NCBI GenBank assembly: GCA_966211305.1
Contig: CBIHPC010000002.1
Span: 35,116-99,115 of the forward strand
DNA length: 64,000 bases
Direction of reading: 5' to 3'
DNA from: Niastella sp966211305
GTDB lineage: Bacteria; Bacteroidota; Bacteroidia; Chitinophagales; Chitinophagaceae
Shown: one piece after another, positions 30,166 through 38,804 of the stretch
Layout of the letters: the number at the start of each line of letters is the position of its first letter
How positions within the stretch are numbered: position 1 is the first letter of the stretch
Notes under the pieces: generated by a model
What the model saw: only the letters and a program-made list of their open reading frames with translations
Told to the model about the DNA's origin: nothing
Database searches by the model: none
Program-made: the position numbers and the translations under genes

Positions 30166-33085
30166 GGAATATTCTTGTTTCGGGAATAGTGCTGTAAGCT
30201 TTTATTAATCCTCCCGCATCGATCCGGATCTCATCGAGGATAAGGCCAGGATCAACAGCGTATATTTTCAACGTGTGTTTTCCTGCCTTCAAAAATGGCA
30301 TCGCTATTTTTCGTTCCGCCCTGTTCCTCAGAACATTTTGTTTCCATTCCCCGCTTCTGCCAAATGTTTTGATATCAACCATCTTCAATGGCCCATTATC
30401 AATTGATATCGCATAGCGAAGGCTGAAGTTGTTATTAATAGGATGGGTTGGCAATGCAAAAACAGTTACGAAAGGGATTGCTGAAGAAAACATATAGAAA
30501 TCATATTCAATAACAGCGCTGAGGCGTTTAATTGAATCGGGCGCTGTGAGTGCTTTTCGGGCAATCGATAGCGGAAAGGCCTGTAATACCTTTCCTGTGT
30601 ACCCGAGATCGCTGATGATCTTCCATTGATCGGGCTTTCTGCTTGTTTGCCTTGTAAAACTGGCCGCCCGCATTGCAACAAAGCCATTATTTTCAATGAA
30701 GCCTTTATAGCCTGCTAATTCGGGTTTGTACATTTTAACAGCCTGCAGGTTTACCGTCATTTTCTTGCCTCCGCCAATAAAAGAAATTGAGCCTCGCGCC
30801 TTTTCATTTTTAGTGAATTTATCCCAATCAACATCTACCCGGATCCGCGTTTGCTTCATTCCGTGCTCAGGAGCAAGGATCCCACTATTTTTTGAAAGCC
30901 GGATCCAGCTGTGAGAAGTAATAGCATTCCATTTTACGGTTTCATTCTTAGTGAGGAAAATATCAACGAAGTACTTTTGCTTATTGACATCATCAAAAGA
31001 AGGTAATGACATAGGATCATTATCACTTAAAAGCGACGAATCCTTTGTTACATAACCTTCCGGCGCCATGCTCCAAATAATTGTACTGTCAATGCTGATT
31101 TGCGGCAGAACCGGGGATTGATACACAGGCAGGCCCCTTGGGCTCATTGACATGATGTAATTCCACTTACCCCCGGCCACCTGCGTATTAAAAAATTCTG
31201 TCTCCTTTACAATACTGTCGTAAGCGGCTTTTGATAATTGTGCATAGTCGTATGCGCTCAACCTGTTTTGTTTACCATAGAAGTAAGATTTATCACGGTA
31301 TAAAAACTTTTTATTGATCCATGAAGCGCCAACAACGGGATAATAGACCAACTGGTAAAATGCATCGTCAACTTCAGCGTTGATCTGCTGACGTATTTTT
31401 TTTACTGCTGCTTCTACAGCATTGTACCGGTCTATTCGCTTTTGCGCTTCATCACCAAAGTAAAAATGATTAAAGTCTGTGTAGGTTGTTTGTGTTGTTG
31501 GTTCTGTCTGGCTCCATCCCATGAACTCGGGCCGCCGTTCAAATGCCAGTTGATAATATTCCCACAAAACGGATTGTATTTTTTGGCCATTCTCTTTTCC
31601 GAAAATTGAAGCGGCCCAACTAAGTAAATGTCGTTTCGTATACCTGCTGTCTTTGAAAGGAGTCGGATCCCAGGCCATATCCAAAAACTGCTGCATATTG
31701 TATTCCTGTGGTTTGATGTCCCCTACATTCAGTACCCACAGGCAGCTGGCCCCTGTTTCGTACGCTTTCATCATTTCTTCCCTTAGTAAAGAAGGGTGTG
31801 TGGAAGGCAGCCAGAGGTAATCGTGCGGCCGTCCCCAGTAAGAAGCATGATAGTATACCCCTGCGCCACCCTTACGGGCTATTTCCTTTTCATTGTTCAG
31901 CCGGTGTATGTAACCATAATTGTCATCGGGCCATACCAGCGTTACATCATCCGGCACTTTTAAACCGTTGTCGTAGATATCCAGCACTTCTTTGTAAGGA
32001 GTAAGCACCTGAGGTATGGCGCTCACATCGCTGTTGATGTATTTGGAAAGCAGGTCGCGTTCTTCGCCGATGATCCGCTCAACAACCGGAACTGCTTCTT
32101 TAAGATCTTTTATGCCTTCCATTTGTCCGTCATGAACACCACGCATGCCGAGGGTGTAAATGGCGTTGATGCCGCTGCTTTCTTTTAACCGGTCTTCCCA
32201 GTATTTATAGATCTTTTCCTTATTGGTGAAGTAGTTAAAATGGCCCATGGTTTTTTCATTCCACTCTCCTACGTTATTGCGTAACATGGGTTCGGCATGA
32301 GAAGAGCCGAGGATGATCTCATAATCTGCCGCTGTTTTCACATTACCCGGATAATGAAAGAAAGCTTTGGTGCTGGGATGCATAGCAGGCCAAATGAGGT
32401 TTGCTTTTAACCGGAGCAATAACTCAAATACCTTAGCGTATGTTTTGGGACCAATATCGCCTGTCTCCGGTTCAAATGTTTTGGCGGCCCATGGTTGCAA
32501 GCCCCAATCTTCATCATTGATGAAAATGCCCCTGTATTTTACGGCGGGTGCCAATGAAATGTAACTGTTCAGCGTGATGATCAACTCGGTTTGTTTCTTT
32601 GCCGGCACATCGGCCCACCAGTACCAGGGTGAAACGCCTATTTTTTCAGAAAGCGTAAATACTCCATAAGCGGTACCTCTGGCATCACTTCCTGCTATTA
32701 CCAATGCTTTTGGAATATCAGGCGATGGTTTATCAACAACGGTCAAACCAAATGTTTCCCATTTGCCGGTTAGTTGTTTGGAAAAACCGGATTGCCCACC
32801 CACTAATTTTTTTATAAGGGGCCATTGAATGGAGCCAATAATGATGACGTTCCCCTTCACTTTTGCAATATCTGTTATCACTGTTGGTTTAAAAGAAGTA
32901 ACTCTTTCGATATCTTCTGCCAGGAGAACAGCTACAATAGAATCTAGTTTAGGGGCACTTTTATCATAAACAATAGAAACCTTTACCGTTTTGGTAATTA
33001 CAGGAAATACGTTTTTTTGTGCCGTAGCGCCACACGGCATTATTAACGCTAAAATGAGCAAGAAACGATAGTTGTTCGAAGACAT
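30158..33085 (-). CDS. GH115 family alpha-glucuronidase
   Basis: The protein has 975 aa and a signal peptide (MSSNNYRFLLILALIMPCGATA). The family core follows: GSDARGTAYGVFTLSEKIGVSPWYWWADVP (about 130-165, alpha/beta domain), YRGIFINDEDWGLQPWA, LLLRLKANLIWPAMHP, SSHAEPMLRNNVGEW and YTLGMRGVHDGQMEG. A C-terminal beta-sandwich domain completes it. GH115 enzymes remove glucuronic or 4-O-methyl-glucuronic acid from the backbone or ends of glucuronoxylan and, in some Bacteroides enzymes, from arabinogalactan. The neighbours here are pectin and galactan enzymes and no xylanase is present, so glucuronidated galactan side chains look the better substrate; this is inference. It lies 49 bp after the GH43 gene and overlaps the downstream lacI gene by 8 bp. 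Confidence 0.9.
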   Translation of the reverse strand: MSSNNYRFLLILALIMPCGATAQKNVFPVITKTVKVSIVYDKSAPKLDSIVAVLLAEDIERVTSFKPTVITDIAKVKGNVIIIGSIQWPLIKKLVGGQSGFSKQLTGKWETFGLTVVDKPSPDIPKALVIAGSDARGTAYGVFTLSEKIGVSPWYWWADVPAKKQTELIITLNSYISLAPAVKYRGIFINDEDWGLQPWAAKTFEPETGDIGPKTYAKVFELLLRLKANLIWPAMHPSTKAFFHYPGNVKTAADYEIILGSSHAEPMLRNNVGEWNEKTMGHFNYFTNKEKIYKYWEDRLKESSGINAIYTLGMRGVHDGQMEGIKDLKEAVPVVERIIGEERDLLSKYINSDVSAIPQVLTPYKEVLDIYDNGLKVPDDVTLVWPDDNYGYIHRLNNEKEIARKGGAGVYYHASYWGRPHDYLWLPSTHPSLLREEMMKAYETGASCLWVLNVGDIKPQEYNMQQFLDMAWDPTPFKDSRYTKRHLLSWAASIFGKENGQKIQSVLWEYYQLAFERRPEFMGWSQTEPTTQTTYTDFNHFYFGDEAQKRIDRYNAVEAAVKKIRQQINAEVDDAFYQLVYYPVVGASWINKKFLYRDKSYFYGKQNRLSAYDYAQLSKAAYDSIVKETEFFNTQVAGGKWNYIMSMSPRGLPVYQSPVLPQISIDSTIIWSMAPEGYVTKDSSLLSDNDPMSLPSFDDVNKQKYFVDIFLTKNETVKWNAITSHSWIRLSKNSGILAPEHGMKQTRIRVDVDWDKFTKNEKARGSISFIGGGKKMTVNLQAVKMYKPELAGYKGFIENNGFVAMRAASFTRQTSRKPDQWKIISDLGYTGKVLQAFPLSIARKALTAPDSIKRLSAVIEYDFYMFSSAIPFVTVFALPTHPINNNFSLRYAISIDNGPLKMVDIKTFGRSGEWKQNVLRNRAERKIAMPFLKAGKHTLKIYAVDPGLILDEIRIDAGGLIKAYSTIPETRIFHE

Positions 33086-33134
33086 TCGCCAGCTAAATTT
33101 TTGTGTTCAAAAAAACTTTTTCTGTTGACGCAAT

Positions 33135-34664
33135 TCAATCAAATCGCTTAAACTGAAACTCAGTAAACTGCACGGTCCCTTCTCCATAAGCAAACAACCC
33201 TGGTAAAATGCTGATAAAATCGTACAGTACATTATGATGATAACCGGAGATATCCCGTGACCAGGGTTCCTGCTTCCAGTCCATTCCATCATAACTGTAA
33301 AACCCGGTAACGATCTGGTTGTTATTCCGGATTTTCAACCATAACTTGTTTTTTCCTTTTTGCTCATGCCGTCCTTTGATGTCGCCTTTTCTCCAGCTAA
33401 AGATCTGTTTGCTGTCGAACCCTGTTCCTACGTAGAAATCAGCATTATAAAAAAGTACAAGCCCGGCCACCGCATTCGAATCTTTATCTATTCGAACACT
33501 AAACTCATAATTATGTGCCCCTGCAACAAAGAGCAATGGGGCCGATTCGTGAGGTGTTTTCCCTTGTGCTTTCAAAGTAAGCACCCTGTCGTTAACGCAA
33601 AACCGGCTTGAATCAAACTTCCTGTAAAACCTCCAATCCATCCCAATGCGAAACTCGTTCAGGTGCGCCAGGCGGTCAATTACCTTTCGGGATGTAACAG
33701 GTTTACGCAACGGTTTTTCTATTCCTTTACCGGTTGACGCTTTCAACCAGCCATCTCCTGTCAGTTCCACCGGTTCAAGCAGCGTTTGTCTGCCCAATCC
33801 CGGAAATCCATTTTCATAAGCATGGTAAACAATCCACCATTTTCCGTCAGGTGCATCGATGAGCGAACCGTGTCCTTTTGACCACCATCTTTCAGTTCTG
33901 CTGTAAGTATGTATCAAAGGATTATTGGGTGCATTTTCCCAGGGACCATTGACAGACCTGGAACGGGCCACCACCACCATATGTGAAGTAGGCGGTCCGG
34001 CGGTTCCACCTTGGGCACTCAACATGTAATAGTATGCGCCGATCTTTTTAAGCTTTGGACCTTCCAGTGCCTGACCTTCCGTTTCCCAATGCCCGGGGTA
34101 TTTCCACCCGTCATATATTTTTTCGAGTTTACCAACTACAGACAATCCATCAATTGACAGTTTTATCCGGTGGCCACCGCTTAAAAAAAGCCATCGCTGC
34201 CCTGTTTCATCCGTTACATGGCAAGGGTCAATCCAATTTATATTCAGGTCAATGGGACTGCTCCATGGCCCTTTAGGGCTGTCAGCATAAACCACAAAAT
34301 TGCCTTTATCAGCCACCGTAAAGTAGACATAGTACTTACCATCATATTTACAGATATCGGGCGCCCAGCCGGAACCTAAATAAGAGGTATACACATAACT
34401 AACAGGTTCCCAATTCACCAGGTCTGTAGAATGGAAAACCGTTAGTCCCGGCAGGTAATCGAAAGCAGAATGGGTCATATAATAATCCTTACCATCTCTC
34501 ATGATAGTTGGGTCGGGATAATCCCCGCTCAGTATGGGATTCATAAATGTATTATTACCCAAATCGCCGCACCTGCTGCGCGCGGTAGATTTGAGTTGGG
34601 CTGACAGCGAAAAAGAGTAAAGAATAAATGTCAGCCCAAAAAAATATCTTAAATCAGCGTTCAT
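33135..34664 (-). CDS. GH43 glycoside hydrolase with C-terminal concanavalin-like domain
   Basis: The protein has 509 aa and a signal peptide (about 1-22). A five-bladed propeller GH43 domain contains the three expected acids: Asp in DYPDPTIM (about 51), Asp in NWIDPCHV and Glu in EGQALEGPKL. A C-terminal half (about 325-509) resembles the beta-xylosidase-type concanavalin-like domain (DWRFYRKFDSSRF, AGLVLFYNADFYVGTGF). GH43 covers alpha-L-arabinofuranosidases, beta-xylosidases and galactosidases, and I cannot fix the subfamily by eye. In this operon, next to CE12 and GH115, removal of arabinofuranose or a beta-linked terminal sugar from rhamnogalacturonan or arabinogalactan is likely. It starts 6 bp after the CE12 gene ends. 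Confidence 0.88.
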   Translation of the reverse strand: MNADLRYFFGLTFILYSFSLSAQLKSTARSRCGDLGNNTFMNPILSGDYPDPTIMRDGKDYYMTHSAFDYLPGLTVFHSTDLVNWEPVSYVYTSYLGSGWAPDICKYDGKYYVYFTVADKGNFVVYADSPKGPWSSPIDLNINWIDPCHVTDETGQRWLFLSGGHRIKLSIDGLSVVGKLEKIYDGWKYPGHWETEGQALEGPKLKKIGAYYYMLSAQGGTAGPPTSHMVVVARSRSVNGPWENAPNNPLIHTYSRTERWWSKGHGSLIDAPDGKWWIVYHAYENGFPGLGRQTLLEPVELTGDGWLKASTGKGIEKPLRKPVTSRKVIDRLAHLNEFRIGMDWRFYRKFDSSRFCVNDRVLTLKAQGKTPHESAPLLFVAGAHNYEFSVRIDKDSNAVAGLVLFYNADFYVGTGFDSKQIFSWRKGDIKGRHEQKGKNKLWLKIRNNNQIVTGFYSYDGMDWKQEPWSRDISGYHHNVLYDFISILPGLFAYGEGTVQFTEFQFKRFD

Positions 34665-34670
34665 GAGTCA

Positions 34671-35417
34671 TTAACTTTTCCGTGAAATAATCCGCTCCGT
34701 CAGCTCAGGTATTCTTTCCTTTATTTCATGTAACACCAACTGCGCTACCAGCCTGGCGCCCAGTTCTGAAAAATGGGTATTATCTTCCTTGCCGTTTGGA
34801 TAGTTTGGATGCTGGCCTTTCTGCAGATGCAGAAAAAGTAGCGCTGATCTTTCCACACCCAATTGCTGGTACAGCGCCTGGCTTTTTTTATCGAGGTCGA
34901 TCAATAGTACTTTTTCTTCTGCCGCTACATTGCGCACAAGCTGCGAATACACTTCATGCGTACCTTCAATTTGTGCGACAGAATCAAACTTGCGCCGCGC
35001 AACAGGCGTCAGCAAAACGGGAATGGCATTTTTGCTTCTTGATTCCCGGATAAATTTTTTAAGATTATTCCTGAACTCTTCTTCGGTTGTGCAGGATCTT
35101 TTAGTGGGTACTTCGTCATTGTGCCCAAACTGAATAAAAACATAGTCGCCCGCATCTGCGTGTTGCATAATAGATTGCCAGAGGCCGTCTGCAATAAATG
35201 TTTTTGTGCTGGCGCCGTTTTGGGCCTTATTGATCACCGATACACTGCTGTCCCAAAAATATACAAAGGGCATACCCCAGCCGGTTTCCGGAAAAGCGCG
35301 AGGCTCCTTAATGGCCATAGTAGAATCGCCCGCCATAAGAATTTTTATTTTCTTTTTTACAGGCAGGGCAAATGCAGTTATAATTAATAGTAACAGTATA
35401 TTGCTTACATATTTCAT
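34671..35417 (-). CDS. Rhamnogalacturonan acetylesterase-like SGNH hydrolase (CE12)
   Basis: The protein has 248 aa and a signal peptide (MKYVSNILLLLIITAFALP). The SGNH blocks are complete: block I GDST (Ser about 32), block II AQNGAST, block III QFGHND and block V DNTHFSE (Asp about 212, His about 215). The length and the KILMAGDSTMA start match CE12 esterases such as RhgT/YesT, which remove acetyl groups from rhamnogalacturonan I so that lyases and hydrolases can proceed. It is tightly packed, 14 bp after the preceding GH43-like gene and 6 bp before the next. This is the clearest pointer to a rhamnogalacturonan-type substrate for PUL2. Confidence 0.9.
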   Translation of the reverse strand: MKYVSNILLLLIITAFALPVKKKIKILMAGDSTMAIKEPRAFPETGWGMPFVYFWDSSVSVINKAQNGASTKTFIADGLWQSIMQHADAGDYVFIQFGHNDEVPTKRSCTTEEEFRNNLKKFIRESRSKNAIPVLLTPVARRKFDSVAQIEGTHEVYSQLVRNVAAEEKVLLIDLDKKSQALYQQLGVERSALLFLHLQKGQHPNYPNGKEDNTHFSELGARLVAQLVLHEIKERIPELTERIISRKS

Positions 35418-35431
35418 GTGTAGTTTATGTT

Positions 35432-36832
35432 TTATTCCACAACAACAAGTTTATCAAGAGAAACAGCGTTGCCTGTACTGCCATAAATATTTTTCTTTTT
35501 ATCTGACCAGTTACCGTGTTCTCCCATCACTGAAACCATAAATGTGTAATGATCCCTTTTCAGCATCGGACTTAAAAACCTTAGCGATTGCACCGGGTAT
35601 TTACAATACATATCAACAATGGAAGAGAGCACTGTTTTTCCTTTACTGTTTCGGATCGTTACCCGGGCATAACCGCCGTTTGGCCGCGCCAGTCCATAGA
35701 AACCAATTTGGGAACCTTTGAACTTAACGGTAAAAGAAGCTTCCTTTACAGCTGAACTCATCATCGATAAGGTATCGTTCACCCATATACCCGAATATGA
35801 AATGAATTGTTTATCACTATTATCAATTATTTTGCTGTCAACTTGTACAGTTGATGCAACACCGGTTGAAGTATTGATGCTCCAGGCCTGCCTATATTCA
35901 GGGATTGAAATGGATGTACCGGCAATCGTTAAAGGTTGCCACACATACGTAGCGGCCGATGCCTGTTTGGGAAATGACCAGCGATCGCCCATATACATAT
36001 AGGTGGTGTCTTTCGAACCCCCTATCGGCAATACGAAAGTTGTCTGTGAGTTCCAGGTAAGCGTACCCGTTGGTGCAAAGTTACCCCCGGGAGTCCAGGG
36101 CCCAGCCAGGGATGTAGCTGTAAAATAATAGTTGTCGTTGCGTTCCCAACTGGTAAGGTGTGAGCCTAAAAAGTAATAAATACTGTCTTTTCGAAAAATG
36201 GCAGGTGATTCAAAACCATTCGTAAAACTTTTACTTACCTGTTCGCCGACACTTTTATAGTCGTCGTTCAGCTTATAAATGTCGCCGCCATGGAGCAGTA
36301 CATAGCCGGAACCGTCTTTGTCCTGGAACGCGCCCATGTCCCATTTGAGGATAGGTGCGCCGTTAAAGAGCAATGGCCCGTGAAATGTATAGGGGCCTGT
36401 GATATTGTCTGAAGTTGCATAACCAACAAACTGATCGGTATGTGCCAGGTTATCTACATGCATATACATGATGTATTCTCCCGTTGCGGGGCATTTCATC
36501 ACCTTGGGACGTTCACCCCGACGGTTGGGTCCTAATTTGCCTGATCCCTGAACAGGCAATGCCATGTTTTCAAATTTCCAGTTGTACAGGTCAGTGGAGG
36601 AATAACAACTGAAGCCTGAAAAATCATTACTGGTATCATTTTGATATTCCCCGAAAAGATAATACCTGTCCTTATCTTTCACAATATTTGCGCCGTGTGC
36701 ACTAACAGTATTGCCTTTGTCATCGAACCAGGAAATACCCGAATAAATGGCATTGTACCCTTTATGCTTTTGAGCAATAGAATTAAGATTGCTCAGTATA
36801 AGAATGGTGGCGAGTATTGATTTTATTTTCAC
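35432..36832 (-). CDS. GH43-like enzyme, probable exo-beta-1,3-galactanase type
   Basis: From the start I prefer, the protein has about 466 aa: signal peptide (VKIKSILATILILSNLNSIA), a GH43 propeller and a C-terminal beta-sandwich (about 330-466). The arrangement ISWFDDKGNTVSAHGANIVK, GFSCYSSTDLYNWKFENMAL and ERPKVMKCPATGEYIMYMH resembles GH43 subfamily 24 exo-beta-1,3-galactanases, where the Glu of ERPKV is an active-site acid; the subfamily call is by recollection of motifs. Such enzymes trim the beta-1,3-galactan backbone of type II arabinogalactan. The frame is open to 37015, but that 60-codon extension has no signal peptide and contains the hairpin at 36863-36894. I therefore place the start at GTG 36832; GTG 36838 is equally possible, and no ATG gives a signal peptide. 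It is the first enzyme gene after susD2. Confidence 0.8.
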   Translation of the reverse strand: MKIKSILATILILSNLNSIAQKHKGYNAIYSGISWFDDKGNTVSAHGANIVKDKDRYYLFGEYQNDTSNDFSGFSCYSSTDLYNWKFENMALPVQGSGKLGPNRRGERPKVMKCPATGEYIMYMHVDNLAHTDQFVGYATSDNITGPYTFHGPLLFNGAPILKWDMGAFQDKDGSGYVLLHGGDIYKLNDDYKSVGEQVSKSFTNGFESPAIFRKDSIYYFLGSHLTSWERNDNYYFTATSLAGPWTPGGNFAPTGTLTWNSQTTFVLPIGGSKDTTYMYMGDRWSFPKQASAATYVWQPLTIAGTSISIPEYRQAWSINTSTGVASTVQVDSKIIDNSDKQFISYSGIWVNDTLSMMSSAVKEASFTVKFKGSQIGFYGLARPNGGYARVTIRNSKGKTVLSSIVDMYCKYPVQSLRFLSPMLKRDHYTFMVSVMGEHGNWSDKKKNIYGSTGNAVSLDKLVVVE

Positions 36833-36862
36833 TTGCACTAAATTGTTAGTAGTAACTGCTAT

Positions 36863-36894
36863 AAAAAGCAAAGAGGTTTCCCTCTTCGCTTTTT
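36863..36894 (-). terminator. Intrinsic terminator or attenuator directly after susD2
   Basis: A 14-bp inverted repeat with one mismatch (36863-36876 and 36881-36894) has a 4-nt loop. Its arms end in A and T runs, so on the leftward transcript the stem is followed by a T-rich stretch. It sits in the 185-bp gap between susD2 (stop at 37018) and the GH43-like gene. It probably lowers read-through so that susC2 and susD2 are made in excess over the enzymes. Confidence 0.75.
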
Positions 36895-37017
36895 CTGCTA
36901 AATGAACAACCGGGAGCCGACCTGAAAAATTTACCCCCTTGCCGATGGCCCTGCCATCATCATTGATGCTGCACTGGTTTTCATAGTCAATGAATTTTTC
37001 AAATTTTATCAGCATGC

Positions 37018-38775
37018 TCAGTAGAGCGGGTTTTGCTCCAATACAGCGCCGTTGTTTCTTTCAATTTCAGAATACGGTATGGGCCAAAGGTTATACCTGG
37101 GATTGGCAGATGGCGCATAGAATGGATTGCACATCATCACCCGGTCGTACCATTTTCCTAAGCGCATCAGGGTAAACATCCTTTTTTCCTCTATCCCAAA
37201 CTCCCGCATTCTTTCGTCCAGGATGAAGTCAATATTAACATTACCAGCAGCAACTGACGAAGCATTTGCTCTTGTTCTTACCACATTGATGTCGGCCGCT
37301 GCCGCGGAAGCATTTCCCTGTCCGAGATAAGCCTCAGCTCTTAACAGGTAGGTTTCTGCCAGCCTGAAAAGGTATTCGTCTCTGAATGTAGGCGCCGCAG
37401 TACTTTTCAGGAGCGGCGGATAAGCCGTAGAGCCGGCATATAAAGTAGCCGGGTGATCGCCCGGGTCAGTACATTTTGTCTGGTAGGGGTACATAGCCCG
37501 GTTGGCCACATCGCCCGATATTAAAGGCTTACCGCCAAATCCCTTGGTGCCCGCCGGGATGTTATTAAAGTCAATTTCAGTACCCACCGGGTAAAGACTA
37601 TTACCCGGAAGGGTAACCTTAAATTTTCTTACCAGGTTATGATTGGCATTCCTGATGTCTGCTACGGAATCAGGAACGGTTGCGGCTGCATCGCCCTGTA
37701 CCTGGTAAGCTTTGTGTACAAAATAATGTGAAGGGGCCAAAAATCCCACGCCTCTGCCACCGCTGGTATAATCGGAGGCGGGCCAATGCGCCATAGGTTT
37801 GTTTCCGCTTACATCGGGCAGTTGCACATCACGTATCAGCGGCGAATGCACCCTTTCGAGGTTGTATACACTATTAAAAGGCCACCCGGTGATAGTAGTG
37901 CTGCCGCCGCCGCCCTTGGTATCGTTTTCTATTTGAATAACGAGTATGCCTTCCTTATTGCCGGCGCCGCGGTTTTGATTTCCACGCCGGAACAGATCCC
38001 AATACACATCGCCGGGAACTACATCCTTTCTCTTGCCAAAGCGGCTTGTCATGAGCGCCATATTCGCGTCGCCGATAACCGCAGTAGCTGCCGTAACCGC
38101 CTTATCGTATTGCTTATCCGCGATATACAATTCTGACAGTAAATGCTGTGCAGCCAGGCTGGAAACCTCCCCGTCCTTTACTTTGTTGATGGCCGGCAAT
38201 TTACCGGCGGCAAAAAGCAGGTCTGTAATGCATTGCGCATATACCTCATTGCGGGTTGCCCGTACATAATCCGTTTTAGGTGTAACCACCTCTTCCAGTA
38301 CCAGGGGCACCCCTCCATATAGGTAAGCCAACCGGCTATATGCATACCCTCTGAAAAAGCGGGCTCTTGCTTCGAACAACTCCTTGTCGCTTTGAGACAG
38401 CTGAGAGGCGGGAATACGGCTGATAATAGTATTGGCTTCGGATATGATCTTATACCATGACTGCCAGTGTATCCTGGGCAGATCAGCGTGGGGCGCCAGT
38501 TCACTGACCAGGTTAGGCGGAACCGCCGATGGCACAAACAAACCAACATCGGTGCGGTAGATATAATCGAAGGGGATGGTTTCATCCCGCGTATATAAAA
38601 TATCGCGCAACAGGCGATACAGGTTATTGGTAGAAGCGTCAAAATCTGCACTTGTTTTAAACGCATTGACCGAACTCAAAAAATCAAGCGGCTCTTCTTT
38701 CAAAAAATCTTTCTTGCAGGACGGTCCGCCGGCAATGAGTATCACCGCTAGCAGAATGAAATATATCTTTTTCAT
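37018..38775 (-). CDS. susD: SusD/RagB family outer membrane lipoprotein, PUL2
   Basis: The protein has about 585 aa from MKKIYF. The lipoprotein signal (ILLAVILIAGGPSC, Cys about 20) is followed by KKDFLKEEPLDFLSS, a classic RagB/SusD start. The helical TPR region (ARARFFRGYAYSRLAYLYGGVPLVLEEVV) and the C-terminal conserved region (YLFRLAETYLLRAEAYLGQGN, ILDERMREFGIEEKRMFTLMRLGKWYDRV) are intact. It binds glycan on the cell surface and caps the SusC2 channel. It lies 29 bp after susC2. An in-frame ATG four codons upstream (38787) is possible, but MKKIYF gives the better lipoprotein signal. The ligand is inferred to be a rhamnogalacturonan or arabinogalactan fragment. Confidence 0.93.
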   Translation of the reverse strand: MKKIYFILLAVILIAGGPSCKKDFLKEEPLDFLSSVNAFKTSADFDASTNNLYRLLRDILYTRDETIPFDYIYRTDVGLFVPSAVPPNLVSELAPHADLPRIHWQSWYKIISEANTIISRIPASQLSQSDKELFEARARFFRGYAYSRLAYLYGGVPLVLEEVVTPKTDYVRATRNEVYAQCITDLLFAAGKLPAINKVKDGEVSSLAAQHLLSELYIADKQYDKAVTAATAVIGDANMALMTSRFGKRKDVVPGDVYWDLFRRGNQNRGAGNKEGILVIQIENDTKGGGGSTTITGWPFNSVYNLERVHSPLIRDVQLPDVSGNKPMAHWPASDYTSGGRGVGFLAPSHYFVHKAYQVQGDAAATVPDSVADIRNANHNLVRKFKVTLPGNSLYPVGTEIDFNNIPAGTKGFGGKPLISGDVANRAMYPYQTKCTDPGDHPATLYAGSTAYPPLLKSTAAPTFRDEYLFRLAETYLLRAEAYLGQGNASAAAADINVVRTRANASSVAAGNVNIDFILDERMREFGIEEKRMFTLMRLGKWYDRVMMCNPFYAPSANPRYNLWPIPYSEIERNNGAVLEQNPLY

Positions 38776-38804
38776 ACTTACAATCATTTTTCAGGTTAGA
38801 ATTC

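Noticed and set aside
36833..37015. N-terminal 60-residue extension of the GH43-like protein
   Set aside because: It contains an intercistronic hairpin, lacks a signal peptide and resembles no domain; an internal GTG start is better.
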